This document shows positions 1 to 7,165 of a stretch of 20,994 nucleotides of DNA, in pieces. The stretch is from an uncultured Prevotellaceae bacterium. Its GTDB lineage: Bacteria > Bacteroidota > Bacteroidia > Bacteroidales > Bacteroidaceae. The DNA is taken from contig CAMKMK010000006.1 of assembly GCA_946413885.1 (NCBI GenBank), positions 1-20,994 on the forward strand, read 5' to 3'. Made by a program: the position numbers and the translations under genes. Below the pieces are notes generated by a model. That model was not told the DNA's origin, did no database searches, and saw only the letters and a list, made by a program, of their open reading frames with translations. Position 1 is the stretch's first letter. The number at the start of each line of letters is the position of its first letter.

Positions 1-127
1 CGATGGATGTTATACCACTATAGTTGGCAGGTAATATGTTCCATTTTTTCAGTTTATATTGATGGACTCTTGCCATCGCAGCAAGACATAGAAAAAAGAA
101 AGGAACAAAGAAGAGAAAACGTTTCAT
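1..127 (-). CDS. Secreted protein, N-terminal fragment (possible SdiA-regulated/esterase-like family)
   Basis: Only the first 42 codons are inside the window; the rest lies beyond base 1. The reading frame opens with a signal peptide: Lys-Arg, then a Phe-rich hydrophobic stretch of about 13 residues and a possible AMA cleavage site near residue 19. A segment reading LPANYSGITSI follows. This resembles the start of the beta-propeller domain in Bacteroidetes proteins annotated as SdiA-regulated or esterase-like, but the match rests on one short motif. The ATG overlaps the stop of the U32 gene as ATGA, so the two are probably translationally coupled and this is the distal gene of the same operon. 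Presence of an exported protein start is fairly sure; the family is a guess. Confidence 0.55.
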   Translation of the reverse strand, partial: MKRFLFFVPFFFLCLAAMARVHQYKLKKWNILPANYSGITSI

Positions 128-1374
128 TCCTGCGTATTGTTAACCATTTTATATAGTTTATCACTATTACGAATCTTAGTCTCTAGAGGAATACTGACAT
201 GTTGGCCTTGAAAGGCGGTTCTCACAGGTTTTAAATCGAAACGTATCTCTTTTACTTCTGCCTCTAAGGCTCCTGTAGTGGGACCAGTAATCAGAATTTT
301 GTCACCTACACTTAAAGTGGCAGCCTCTATTTTGAATTCTGCGACTCTTAATTTGTTGAAATATTTTACACCGCGTCCCACGTAAACTTTTTTCTGTGTA
401 GCAAGCGATCCAGATTGATTGTTCCATTCTCCAAGCATTTGCCCTTGATAATATCCATCCCAAAAGCCACGATTAAAAACACGGCTTAAGCGTTCGTCCC
501 ATTGATTTTTCTTTTCTTCAGTGAAAGTGCCATCAATCACACTTTGTATGGCTTCCTGGTAGCACCGCACCACGGTGTCAACATATTCAGCACCACGGGC
601 TCGTCCTTCTATCTTGAAAACACGTACGCCAGATAACATCATGCGGTCTATAAAACGGATAGTTTTCAAATCCTTAGGACTCATGATGTATTTATTCTCA
701 ATACCAAGTTCAGTGCCAGTCTCACGATCTGTAACTATGTAACTACGACGACACAACTGCATACATTCACCTCGATTTGCACTTCGCCCCCAGTTGTTGA
801 GACTTAGATAACACTTTCCACTCACGGCCATGCAAAGGGCTCCATGACAGAACATTTCGATGCGTATCAGTTCTCCATTAGGTCCACAAATTTTTTCTTC
901 TTGTATCTGACGATATATTTCGGCTACTTGGTCCATGTTGAGTTCACGGGCCAGCACTACTACATCAGCAAATTGGGCATAGAAACGCAGGGCTTCTATA
1001 TTTGAAATGTTGAGTTGCGTACTCAAATGCACTTCTTGTCCAATGTGATTGCAGTAATTCATAACAGCAATGTCACTTGCAATGACAGCACTGATTTGAG
1101 CTTTCTTGGCAGCATCCAGGATCTGACGCATCAAAGGCAAATCTTCGTTGTATATAATGGTGTTTACTGTCAGGTAGCTTTTGGTTCCACATCGTTTGCA
1201 TTCTTCTGCGATTCTTTTCAGATCATCAATAGTGAATGTGCTGGCCGAGTGAGCTCTCATGTTCAAGTTCTCGATACCGAAATAGACGCTATCAGCTTTT
1301 GCACGCAGGGCGGCTGCCAGAGATTCAGGAGAACCTACGGGAGCCATGATTTCAAAGTTTCTTCTTTCCATCAT
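124..1374 (-). CDS. Peptidase U32 family protein, TrhP-type tRNA hydroxylation protein
   Basis: At 416 residues this is a U32 protein. The N-terminal barrel starts EIMAPVGSPESLAAAL, and the family signature lies at about residues 173-191 (E173, C176, H177-G178, C181, G187, C188). C204 and C208 follow, giving the cluster of cysteines thought to hold an iron-sulfur site. A small beta-rich C-terminal domain (about 330-410) is the one seen in the YegQ/TrhP group. Members once called collagenases are now known in E. coli and B. subtilis to make 5-hydroxyuridine at tRNA position 34 using prephenate; that role is inferred here by family. Translation may start at Met1 or Met2. It lies 16 nt after dusB, another tRNA modification gene, and its stop overlaps the next start as ATGA. 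Confidence 0.88.
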   Translation of the reverse strand: MMERRNFEIMAPVGSPESLAAALRAKADSVYFGIENLNMRAHSASTFTIDDLKRIAEECKRCGTKSYLTVNTIIYNEDLPLMRQILDAAKKAQISAVIASDIAVMNYCNHIGQEVHLSTQLNISNIEALRFYAQFADVVVLARELNMDQVAEIYRQIQEEKICGPNGELIRIEMFCHGALCMAVSGKCYLSLNNWGRSANRGECMQLCRRSYIVTDRETGTELGIENKYIMSPKDLKTIRFIDRMMLSGVRVFKIEGRARGAEYVDTVVRCYQEAIQSVIDGTFTEEKKNQWDERLSRVFNRGFWDGYYQGQMLGEWNNQSGSLATQKKVYVGRGVKYFNKLRVAEFKIEAATLSVGDKILITGPTTGALEAEVKEIRFDLKPVRTAFQGQHVSIPLETKIRNSDKLYKMVNNTQE

Positions 1375-1390
1375 ATATCATATGGGAGAA

Positions 1391-2410
1391 TTATATGAGT
1401 TTACGTACTTCATCCAGAATTAGGAAAAGTTCCTCTTTGGTTTCTGCTCGAAGCATGCGTATGCGAGTCTCTCGAAAATTGGGAATGCCTTTAAAAAGTG
1501 GACTGGCAGCCATGTGGCGTCGTACGTGCAGGATCCCTCTGTATTCTGGACTTCTTCCTTTTTCTTTGCCCGTTTGCATTTCTTCAGCGTGCTTTATCGA
1601 AGCTGTAATTTGTTGTCTTAAGACATCCATCTTCCAATCCACACTGTAGTCTTCTGTAAGTTTTCCATGCTCCAAATAGTCACGTATCTCACGGAAAATC
1701 CAAGGACGTCCGAAAGTGGCTCGACCCACCATAATGGCATCCACACCATAGTGGTCAAAGCATTCCTTGGCACGTTCAGGAGTAGTGATGTCACCATTGC
1801 CGATAATAGGAATGTGCATACGGGGATTTTCTTTTACTTCCCTGATGAGAGTCCAGTCAGCTTCCCCTGTATACATTTGTGTACGTGTTCGGCCATGAAT
1901 AGTCAAGGCTTGAATGCCACAGTCCTGCAATTGTTCTGCCAAATCCACAATAATCTTTTGTTCCTCGTTCCATCCCAGTCGTGTTTTGACTGTTACGGGC
2001 GTATTTGGTACGGCATCTACTACAGCTCGAGTAATGGCAAGCATCAAAGGAATATTTAGCAAAAGGCCAGCTCCCGCCCCTTTTCCTGCCACTTTTTTAA
2101 CGGGACAGCCAAAATTGATGTCAAGCACATCAGGATGGGCATGATTAACTACAATCTTAGCAGCTTCTCGCATGGCATCTATGTCTTTGCCATATATTTG
2201 GATGGCCACAGGACGTTCCTCTGGACAAACATGAAGTTTATCCAAACTCTTGTTAACCAACCTAATTAGAGCATCGCTGGAAACAAACTCTGAATAAACC
2301 ATCGCAGCTCCCATCTGCCTACACAACAATCGAAAGCCAATGTCGGTTACATCCTCCATTGGAGCCAGCATAACAGGTCTTTCTCCCAAATCGATGGAGC
2401 CTATTTTCAT
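1391..2410 (-). CDS. dusB: tRNA-dihydrouridine synthase DusB
   Basis: This FMN- and NADPH-dependent enzyme reduces uridine to dihydrouridine in the tRNA D-loop. The 339 residues match the usual length. The barrel begins with VMLAPMEDVTD (residues 13-23). The catalytic cysteine is C102 in DINFGCPVKKVAGKGAGAGL, the motif typical of the DusB branch. Further along are the HGRTR motif, the phosphate-binding GNGDI, and VGRATFGRPW. The C-terminal helical RNA-binding domain has HVRRHMAASPLFKG. It starts 8 nt after sufE and ends 16 nt before the U32 gene, so it is probably co-transcribed with both. No unusual residues were noticed. Confidence 0.95.
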   Translation of the reverse strand: MKIGSIDLGERPVMLAPMEDVTDIGFRLLCRQMGAAMVYSEFVSSDALIRLVNKSLDKLHVCPEERPVAIQIYGKDIDAMREAAKIVVNHAHPDVLDINFGCPVKKVAGKGAGAGLLLNIPLMLAITRAVVDAVPNTPVTVKTRLGWNEEQKIIVDLAEQLQDCGIQALTIHGRTRTQMYTGEADWTLIREVKENPRMHIPIIGNGDITTPERAKECFDHYGVDAIMVGRATFGRPWIFREIRDYLEHGKLTEDYSVDWKMDVLRQQITASIKHAEEMQTGKEKGRSPEYRGILHVRRHMAASPLFKGIPNFRETRIRMLRAETKEELFLILDEVRKLI

Positions 2411-2418
2411 GTAGTTCT

Positions 2419-2853
2419 TTAATATCCTTTTGCCTTATATGCTAAAGCGTACATTTTCATTTGTTTCAACATAGCAAGCAGACCGTTACTGCGAGTTGGG
2501 GAGAGATGTTCACGCAAACCTATTTTTTCGATAAAATAAAGGTCTGCATCCAAAATTTCTTGAGGAGTATGATCACTTAGTACACGTACCAACAAAGCTA
2601 CGATCCCTTTCACAATGAGAGCATCGCTCTCAGCTTGGAAGTGTAACAATCCATTATCAGTCATATCAGCTTGTAGCCACACACGACTTTGACAACCATC
2701 TATCAAATTTTGATCGGTCTTGTATTTCTTTGGCAAGGCTTCCTGCTCACTACCAGTGTCGATAAGTAGTTGGTATTTGTCCATCCAATCTTCGAAGCCA
2801 GAGAATTCTTCAATAATTTCGTCTTGTATCTCGTTGATTGTCAATTCTTCCAT
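2419..2853 (-). CDS. sufE: SufE family Fe-S cluster assembly / sulfur acceptor protein
   Basis: SufE accepts persulfide sulfur from the cysteine desulfurase SufS and passes it to cluster assembly. I chose the internal Met at 2853 (144 residues, beginning MEELTINEIQDEI). The upstream extension of the frame reaches 2946 but only overlaps the preceding gene and does not look like SufE. The acceptor cysteine is C54 in IDGCQSRVWL, the family hallmark. The region around LLVRVLSDHTPQEIL (about 87-101) and the LSPTRSNGL segment (118-126) are also characteristic. The start lies 4 nt after the stop of the glutaminyl cyclase gene, and dusB follows after 8 nt. No SufS or SufBCD gene is next to it, so the partner must be encoded elsewhere. 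Confidence 0.93.
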   Translation of the reverse strand: MEELTINEIQDEIIEEFSGFEDWMDKYQLLIDTGSEQEALPKKYKTDQNLIDGCQSRVWLQADMTDNGLLHFQAESDALIVKGIVALLVRVLSDHTPQEILDADLYFIEKIGLREHLSPTRSNGLLAMLKQMKMYALAYKAKGY

Positions 2854-2857
2854 CTTT

Positions 2858-3880
2858 TTATTCTGCGTTATCATTGTACAATAACTGGGCAATGGTTTGA
2901 CCCACAGCCTCCAGTACGTTGGGATCAATGTTTTCAGGTGTGTCATCTAATGTGTGCCATGTGGGACCAAAACTACTGGGGCCATCCTCGTAGTAAGGGA
3001 CAATGTCTAAACAGGGAACGCGACAAATCTTATTCACGTTCACATGGTCATCAATCAGATAGCCTCCATCTTTCATGGGGAAGTAATGTCCATAGCCAAT
3101 TTGGTGAGCCAGGTGCCATATCAATTCTACCACAGGAGCTGCATATTGCATAGAGATTTGTTCGCGAGCAAAAGTGTTGCCTCGTCCTCCCACCATGTCA
3201 AGTAAAATGCCAAAACGGGCTGAGTAGTTGTGCTCGTTGGCCCATTGTGCCCAGTTGCGTGATCCTAAGCACCAGGTGTCCTCATGATTTGCATCATCTT
3301 CAGCCCAGCGAGGTGTACCCATATCCTCTGCGTCAAAACAGACAAAATCGATTCCTGTATCGATAGGATGCTGTTGTATGATGCGACAGAGTTCCAACAT
3401 CACACCTACTCCACTGGCTCCATCGTTGGCTGCCAGTATTGGCTTTTTATGGTTTTTGGGATTAGGATCGTTGTCTGCCCATGGACGGCTGTCCCAATGG
3501 GAACAAATTAGAATTCGGTTTGGATTGTCAGGATTTAAACTGGCCACAATGTTACGACAATTGAGACGAGTGCCATCGTATATGACGACCTTAGAATCAT
3601 GGAGAGTGATTTTAGCTCCAAATTGACTGAACTTGTCAATGATGTACTGTGCGCATTTTAAAGAGACCTCGCTTCCTGTGATACGAGGACCAAAAGCACA
3701 CTGATCTTGTATATACTGCATGGCGCTGTCTGCCACAAACGTAGGGCAAAAAGATAAGGCAATGGTGTCGGCTTTGTTGCTGGTGGTTGCAGTATGCCCA
3801 CCACATGAGGGAATAAGCAATGTGCTGGCTATAACCAACAAAAAGGTCAATTTATTTGCTTTCATAAGTTTGTATTTCAT
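2858..3880 (-). CDS. Glutaminyl-peptide cyclotransferase, animal-like (type II), M28 family lipoprotein
   Basis: The protein has an M28 zinc-peptidase fold but carries the active-site pattern of animal glutaminyl cyclases, which turn N-terminal Gln into pyroglutamate. Aligned by eye to the human enzyme: D153 (zinc, in NDGASG), E185 (acid/base, in DAED), D186 at the second zinc position, W192 exactly seven after E185, GSR at 206-208, D228 (LLDMVGG), D278 (DDH), F304, and W308-H309 (TWHTLDD). The N-terminus is a lipoprotein signal with lipobox LIPSC (Cys26), so the enzyme should be membrane-anchored facing the periplasm. The listed start overlaps the previous gene by 29 nt; Met6 at 3865 would give a more usual 20-residue signal and is equally likely. 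Related Prevotella and Porphyromonas enzymes are known. A plain M28 aminopeptidase is the alternative. Confidence 0.88.
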   Translation of the reverse strand: MKYKLMKANKLTFLLVIASTLLIPSCGGHTATTSNKADTIALSFCPTFVADSAMQYIQDQCAFGPRITGSEVSLKCAQYIIDKFSQFGAKITLHDSKVVIYDGTRLNCRNIVASLNPDNPNRILICSHWDSRPWADNDPNPKNHKKPILAANDGASGVGVMLELCRIIQQHPIDTGIDFVCFDAEDMGTPRWAEDDANHEDTWCLGSRNWAQWANEHNYSARFGILLDMVGGRGNTFAREQISMQYAAPVVELIWHLAHQIGYGHYFPMKDGGYLIDDHVNVNKICRVPCLDIVPYYEDGPSSFGPTWHTLDDTPENIDPNVLEAVGQTIAQLLYNDNAE

Positions 3881-5555
3881 TCATTAATCGTAGGAAGTTG
3901 CCACCCCAGATGAGACGCAAATCATCTTCGCTGTATCGTTCTTTGAGAAGTTGACGGGTAAAATTGATGATCTCAGATGCTGAAGCAATACCACGTACAC
4001 CTCCATCTCCATCGAAGTCTGTTCCAATGCCCACGTGCTCAATTCCCATCACGTTTACCATGTGGTTAAGATGTTCTACAGCATCTATGATGGTTGCTTC
4101 TCCCTCTGAACGAAGAAACCCATGATAAAGGGTAACTTGAGCCACTCCTCCGTGCTGAGCCAGGACTTTCATCTGATCATCTGTAAGATTACGAGGATGA
4201 TCACAAAGAGCACGTGCACTGCTATGGCTGCATACGATGGGTTTTTTGCTGATTTCTATAGCATCATAGAAGCTTTTTTCATTGGCATGGCTCAGGTCCA
4301 CCATCATACCCAATCGGTTCATTTCGCTGATTACTTGAGATCCAAAATGACTTATGCCTCCATTTTCATTGTTACCACGAGCTGAGTCACAAATGTCATT
4401 GTCTCCATTGTGACAAAGAGTCATATAGACAACCCCACGCTTGCGGAAATGCTCGACTTGAGTAAGGTCTTTGCCTATGGCATAGCCGTTCTCTACGCCC
4501 AACATGATAGCACGCTTTCCTTGATCTTTCAGACGATAAAGATCCTCAGGGGTGTAGGCAAGATCCACTTGGGTGCAGTTGCTTGCCACCATCTCCTCAA
4601 TCTGGGTTAAGATACGATCGGCTTTTGCTGTAGCAGCCAAGCTCGATTCAGGATCACGATCACCTTGGGGAAGATAAGCCACCATGATAGTGCTATCCAA
4701 ATGCCCTTCCGCCATCTTGTGCAAGTCAACCAGAATTTTGGGATCTCGCTGGTCGAAGCGAATGCCTTGATTGAAAAACATGGGAGTATCGCAGTGACTG
4801 TCGAGAGTCAAGATACGATCGTGAAGACGCTTTGCCTCTTTGAACGAGGAAGCTTCATTGATAAACCAATCGAAGAGAGGCATCATGGATTGATCGCCTC
4901 TAAGGATAAAACACTCAGGATGCCACTGAACTCCTATAATGCTTTTGTATTCGTTGCTCTCAACTGCCTCTATCACACCATCTATGGCACGTGCTGAAAT
5001 ACGCAGATGAGGTCCAGGTTCCTTTACCGCTTGATGATGGAATGAGTTCACGGCAACCGTTTCCGTCTCCATCACTTCTTCAAGTAAGGAATTCTTTTCT
5101 ATATTCACATTATGTGAGGCATATTCACGAGCTAAATCTTGGCTGTGCTTAATGAGTGGTGCATCTTTGTATTGTGAATCTAAATCCTGGTAAAGTTCGC
5201 CTCCTAAAGCTGCCACTAAAGTTTGTATGCCACGACATATGCCTAACATGGGAATCTGGTGATTATAGGCTTCTTTGACAAGCCGCAATTCCATCTCATC
5301 GCGTTGAGGACAGATGCTATGCAATCCAGGTATGGGTTCTTGACCAAATAAAAGCGGATTGATGTCACCGCCACCAGATAGCAACAGCCCATCCAGTTGC
5401 ACCACAGTGTTCAGCAATGCCTCTTCATTCTCATACGGAGGAATCACAAATGGCGTTCCACCAGCTTTCAGGACAGATTCATAATAACCAGATGCCAGTT
5501 CGCACCCTTTTTCACCATAATTGCCAGTGATGCCTATAATTGGAAGTTTCTTCAT
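3852..5555 (-). CDS. Fusion of class I amidotransferase-like C26 gamma-glutamyl hydrolase and M19 membrane-type dipeptidase
   Basis: One uninterrupted 567-residue frame joins two enzymes. Residues 1-235 form a C26 (PuuD-like) gamma-glutamyl amide hydrolase with nucleophile C107 in LGICRGIQ and the H212/E214 pair in QWHPE. Residues 245-560 form an M19 renal-dipeptidase-like zinc enzyme with every expected ligand: H254 and D256 (SHCD), E355 (GVENGYAIG), H423 (DLSHAN), H444 (CSHSSARAL) and D513 (GTDFDG). Both sites look intact. There is no signal peptide, so the protein should be cytosolic. C26 enzymes cut gamma-glutamyl bonds and M19 enzymes cut dipeptides such as Cys-Gly or ones with D-residues; sequential action on gamma-glutamyl tripeptides is my inference. 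It lies 62 nt after the Lrp-type regulator gene and overlaps the glutaminyl cyclase gene downstream. Confidence 0.92.
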   Translation of the reverse strand: MKKLPIIGITGNYGEKGCELASGYYESVLKAGGTPFVIPPYENEEALLNTVVQLDGLLLSGGGDINPLLFGQEPIPGLHSICPQRDEMELRLVKEAYNHQIPMLGICRGIQTLVAALGGELYQDLDSQYKDAPLIKHSQDLAREYASHNVNIEKNSLLEEVMETETVAVNSFHHQAVKEPGPHLRISARAIDGVIEAVESNEYKSIIGVQWHPECFILRGDQSMMPLFDWFINEASSFKEAKRLHDRILTLDSHCDTPMFFNQGIRFDQRDPKILVDLHKMAEGHLDSTIMVAYLPQGDRDPESSLAATAKADRILTQIEEMVASNCTQVDLAYTPEDLYRLKDQGKRAIMLGVENGYAIGKDLTQVEHFRKRGVVYMTLCHNGDNDICDSARGNNENGGISHFGSQVISEMNRLGMMVDLSHANEKSFYDAIEISKKPIVCSHSSARALCDHPRNLTDDQMKVLAQHGGVAQVTLYHGFLRSEGEATIIDAVEHLNHMVNVMGIEHVGIGTDFDGDGGVRGIASASEIINFTRQLLKERYSEDDLRLIWGGNFLRLMNEIQTYESK

Positions 5556-5617
5556 TATTTGACTTTCATATGGTCAATGTATCACTAATCAAGCAACGCA
5601 GGGGAAATAGACACTTT

Positions 5618-6115
5618 TTAGTCCTCCTCAATTTTTTGAGGAACAGTTTCTTCATGTTGATTGCCAATGGGAACTTCCTTCTTGATGCTCTGCTTCAAGG
5701 AAATCAAAGTTTCTGTGGCAGTCACACCAGGAATTTCTTGCAGGCAATTGTTAAGCAGTTCCATTAGATGAGCGTTGTCACGGGCATAGAGTTTGATCAG
5801 CATCGTGTATGGACCTGTCGTGAAATGGCACTCCACAATCTCTGGAATTTTCAGGAACTCTTTTACTACCTCTTTATACATAGAACCGCGTTCCAACGTG
5901 ATGCCAACGTAGGTGCAAGTGTTGTAACCTAAACTGGAAGGATTTACGTGATAACCAGAGCCGACAATCACGCCCATGTCAATCAGTCGCTGTACACGTT
6001 GATGGATGGCGGCACGACTTACTCCACATTCTGCTGCCACGTCCTTGAAAGGAAGACGTGCATTGCAGGAAATGATTTCCAAAATCTTTTTGTCAAGATG
6101 ATCAATCTTATCCAT
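5618..6115 (-). CDS. Lrp/AsnC family transcriptional regulator
   Basis: A 165-residue regulator of the feast/famine family. The N-terminal winged helix-turn-helix spans about residues 5-60 (LDKKILEIISCNARLPFKDVA, with the recognition helix near SRAAIHQRVQRL). A RAM/AsnC effector domain at about 70-145 binds small molecules, usually amino acids, at the dimer interface (TTGPYTMLIKLYARD, IPGVTATETLISL). An acidic tail of about 15 residues ends the protein. The fusion peptidase gene follows after 62 nt in the same direction, so regulation of the peptide-breakdown genes by an amino acid signal is plausible but not shown. Upstream it is insulated from the FKBP cluster by a strong terminator. Confidence 0.94.
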   Translation of the reverse strand: MDKIDHLDKKILEIISCNARLPFKDVAAECGVSRAAIHQRVQRLIDMGVIVGSGYHVNPSSLGYNTCTYVGITLERGSMYKEVVKEFLKIPEIVECHFTTGPYTMLIKLYARDNAHLMELLNNCLQEIPGVTATETLISLKQSIKKEVPIGNQHEETVPQKIEED

Positions 6116-6161
6116 TAGTGTTTTAGTATTAATTTATGCTGATATTGTTATAAAGTGTAAG

Positions 6162-6169
6162 CAAATTTA
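6162..6169 (-). promoter_or_regulatory. Candidate -7 element upstream of the Lrp-type regulator
   Basis: The minus strand reads TAAATTTG, matching the Bacteroidetes -7 form TAnnTTTG, 46 nt before the regulator ATG. No TTTG lies 17-23 nt further upstream, so the -33 half is poor and the call is tentative. Confidence 0.35.
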
Positions 6170-6201
6170 GTCAATTTTATCTATATGTAGTAAGTTTCAG
6201 C

Positions 6202-6239
6202 AAAAAAAAGACACCAAATGTGCGATTTGGTGTCTTTTT
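6202..6239 (-). terminator. Rho-independent terminator of the FKBP genes
   Basis: Bases 6205-6219 and 6225-6239 are perfect reverse complements, giving a 15-bp stem (core GACACCAAAT) with a 5-nt loop. On the minus strand the stem is followed by a run of U from the eight A at 6202-6209. It sits 19 nt after the stop of the last FKBP gene. On the plus strand there are five T at the end of the stem, so weak bidirectional use is possible, but no plus-strand gene ends here. Confidence 0.88.
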
Positions 6240-6257
6240 GACTTATTTGGCATCGAT

Positions 6258-7163
6258 TTATTTCTCTATCTCGAGCAATTCCACAATGAATATTAAGGTA
6301 GAGAAGGGAGGAATCTTCCCTTGTTCGCGATCAGCATATCCCAATTGCTGAGGAATATAGATTTCCCACTTACTGCCTACGGGCATCATTGTCAAGGCCT
6401 CGGTCCATCCCTTGATTACCTGATTGCAACTAAAAGTCGCAGGCTTCTTGCGACTATAACTGCTGTCGAACACTGTACCGTCGATAAGTTTACCCTCGTA
6501 ATTGACCTTTACCTTGCTGGTGGCTACAGGAACCTCGCCAGTTCCTTGGGTCAGGATTTTGTACTGCAATCCACTGTCAGTGGTCTTCACGCTGTCATTT
6601 TTGGCATTCAACTTCAGGAATTCCTCGCCTGCCAGACGGTTAGCTCCATACTTTTTCTCCATTTTCACCCTGTGATAGTAGTCCATTTGTTTCTGAACGA
6701 GTACTTGAGTACTATCCATGCTGATGGTCTCGTTCTGACCAGAGATACCATCGCGGAAACCGTTTAGGAAAAGAGTTTTGTTCAGGATGTCAGTGGAATC
6801 GTTCACTTGTTTGCTGGCTTGAGGATAGACCTGATTCTCCACCTGATTGCGGATTTCTGTGCCAGCTATACGAGCCTTTTCTCGCTTGTCTGCCTCAGTC
6901 AGCGTGGCTGAGTCGAATCCATTCAGGAAGTCTGCGATATAGAGGGTGTCGATTCCCATTTGTTGTGCCAAGAATCTCTTCAGACCATTTGAGTTGGCCT
7001 TACCAAAGACATAACTGAAGGAATCCACACAGATGGTGTCTACCACCTCTACGGGCTCAGTGTTCTTCTTGTTCTTCTTTTTAGATGTCTTCTTGGTGGC
7101 GGCTCCTGCGCTAAGGCATAGAGCAGCCATCAAAAACACATACAAAAGCCTTGTTTTCTTCAT
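6258..7163 (-). CDS. Exported FKBP-type peptidyl-prolyl isomerase (periplasmic)
   Basis: This 301-residue protein is a prolyl cis-trans isomerase and likely folding helper in the envelope. Residues 1-22 look like a signal peptide (Lys-Lys, hydrophobic core, cleavage near SAGA). An unusual lysine-rich stretch follows (TKKTSKKKNKKN, about 23-34), then an FKBP_N dimerisation region (about 45-165). The catalytic FKBP domain (about 205-300) has VKVNYEGKLIDGTVFDSSY, FSCNQVIKGWTEAL and LGYADREQGKIPPFSTLIF. Cys16 is not in a good lipobox because Leu precedes it, so soluble periplasmic location is favoured. The gene starts 2 nt after the stop of its upstream paralogue, so the two are one transcript, and it ends 19 nt before the terminator. 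Confidence 0.92.
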   Translation of the reverse strand: MKKTRLLYVFLMAALCLSAGAATKKTSKKKNKKNTEPVEVVDTICVDSFSYVFGKANSNGLKRFLAQQMGIDTLYIADFLNGFDSATLTEADKREKARIAGTEIRNQVENQVYPQASKQVNDSTDILNKTLFLNGFRDGISGQNETISMDSTQVLVQKQMDYYHRVKMEKKYGANRLAGEEFLKLNAKNDSVKTTDSGLQYKILTQGTGEVPVATSKVKVNYEGKLIDGTVFDSSYSRKKPATFSCNQVIKGWTEALTMMPVGSKWEIYIPQQLGYADREQGKIPPFSTLIFIVELLEIEK

Positions 7164-7165
7164 TT

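Noticed and set aside
2854..2946. A 31-codon N-terminal extension of SufE
   Set aside because: It overlaps the end of the glutaminyl cyclase gene in another frame and is unlike SufE; the Met at 2853 gives a standard-length protein.
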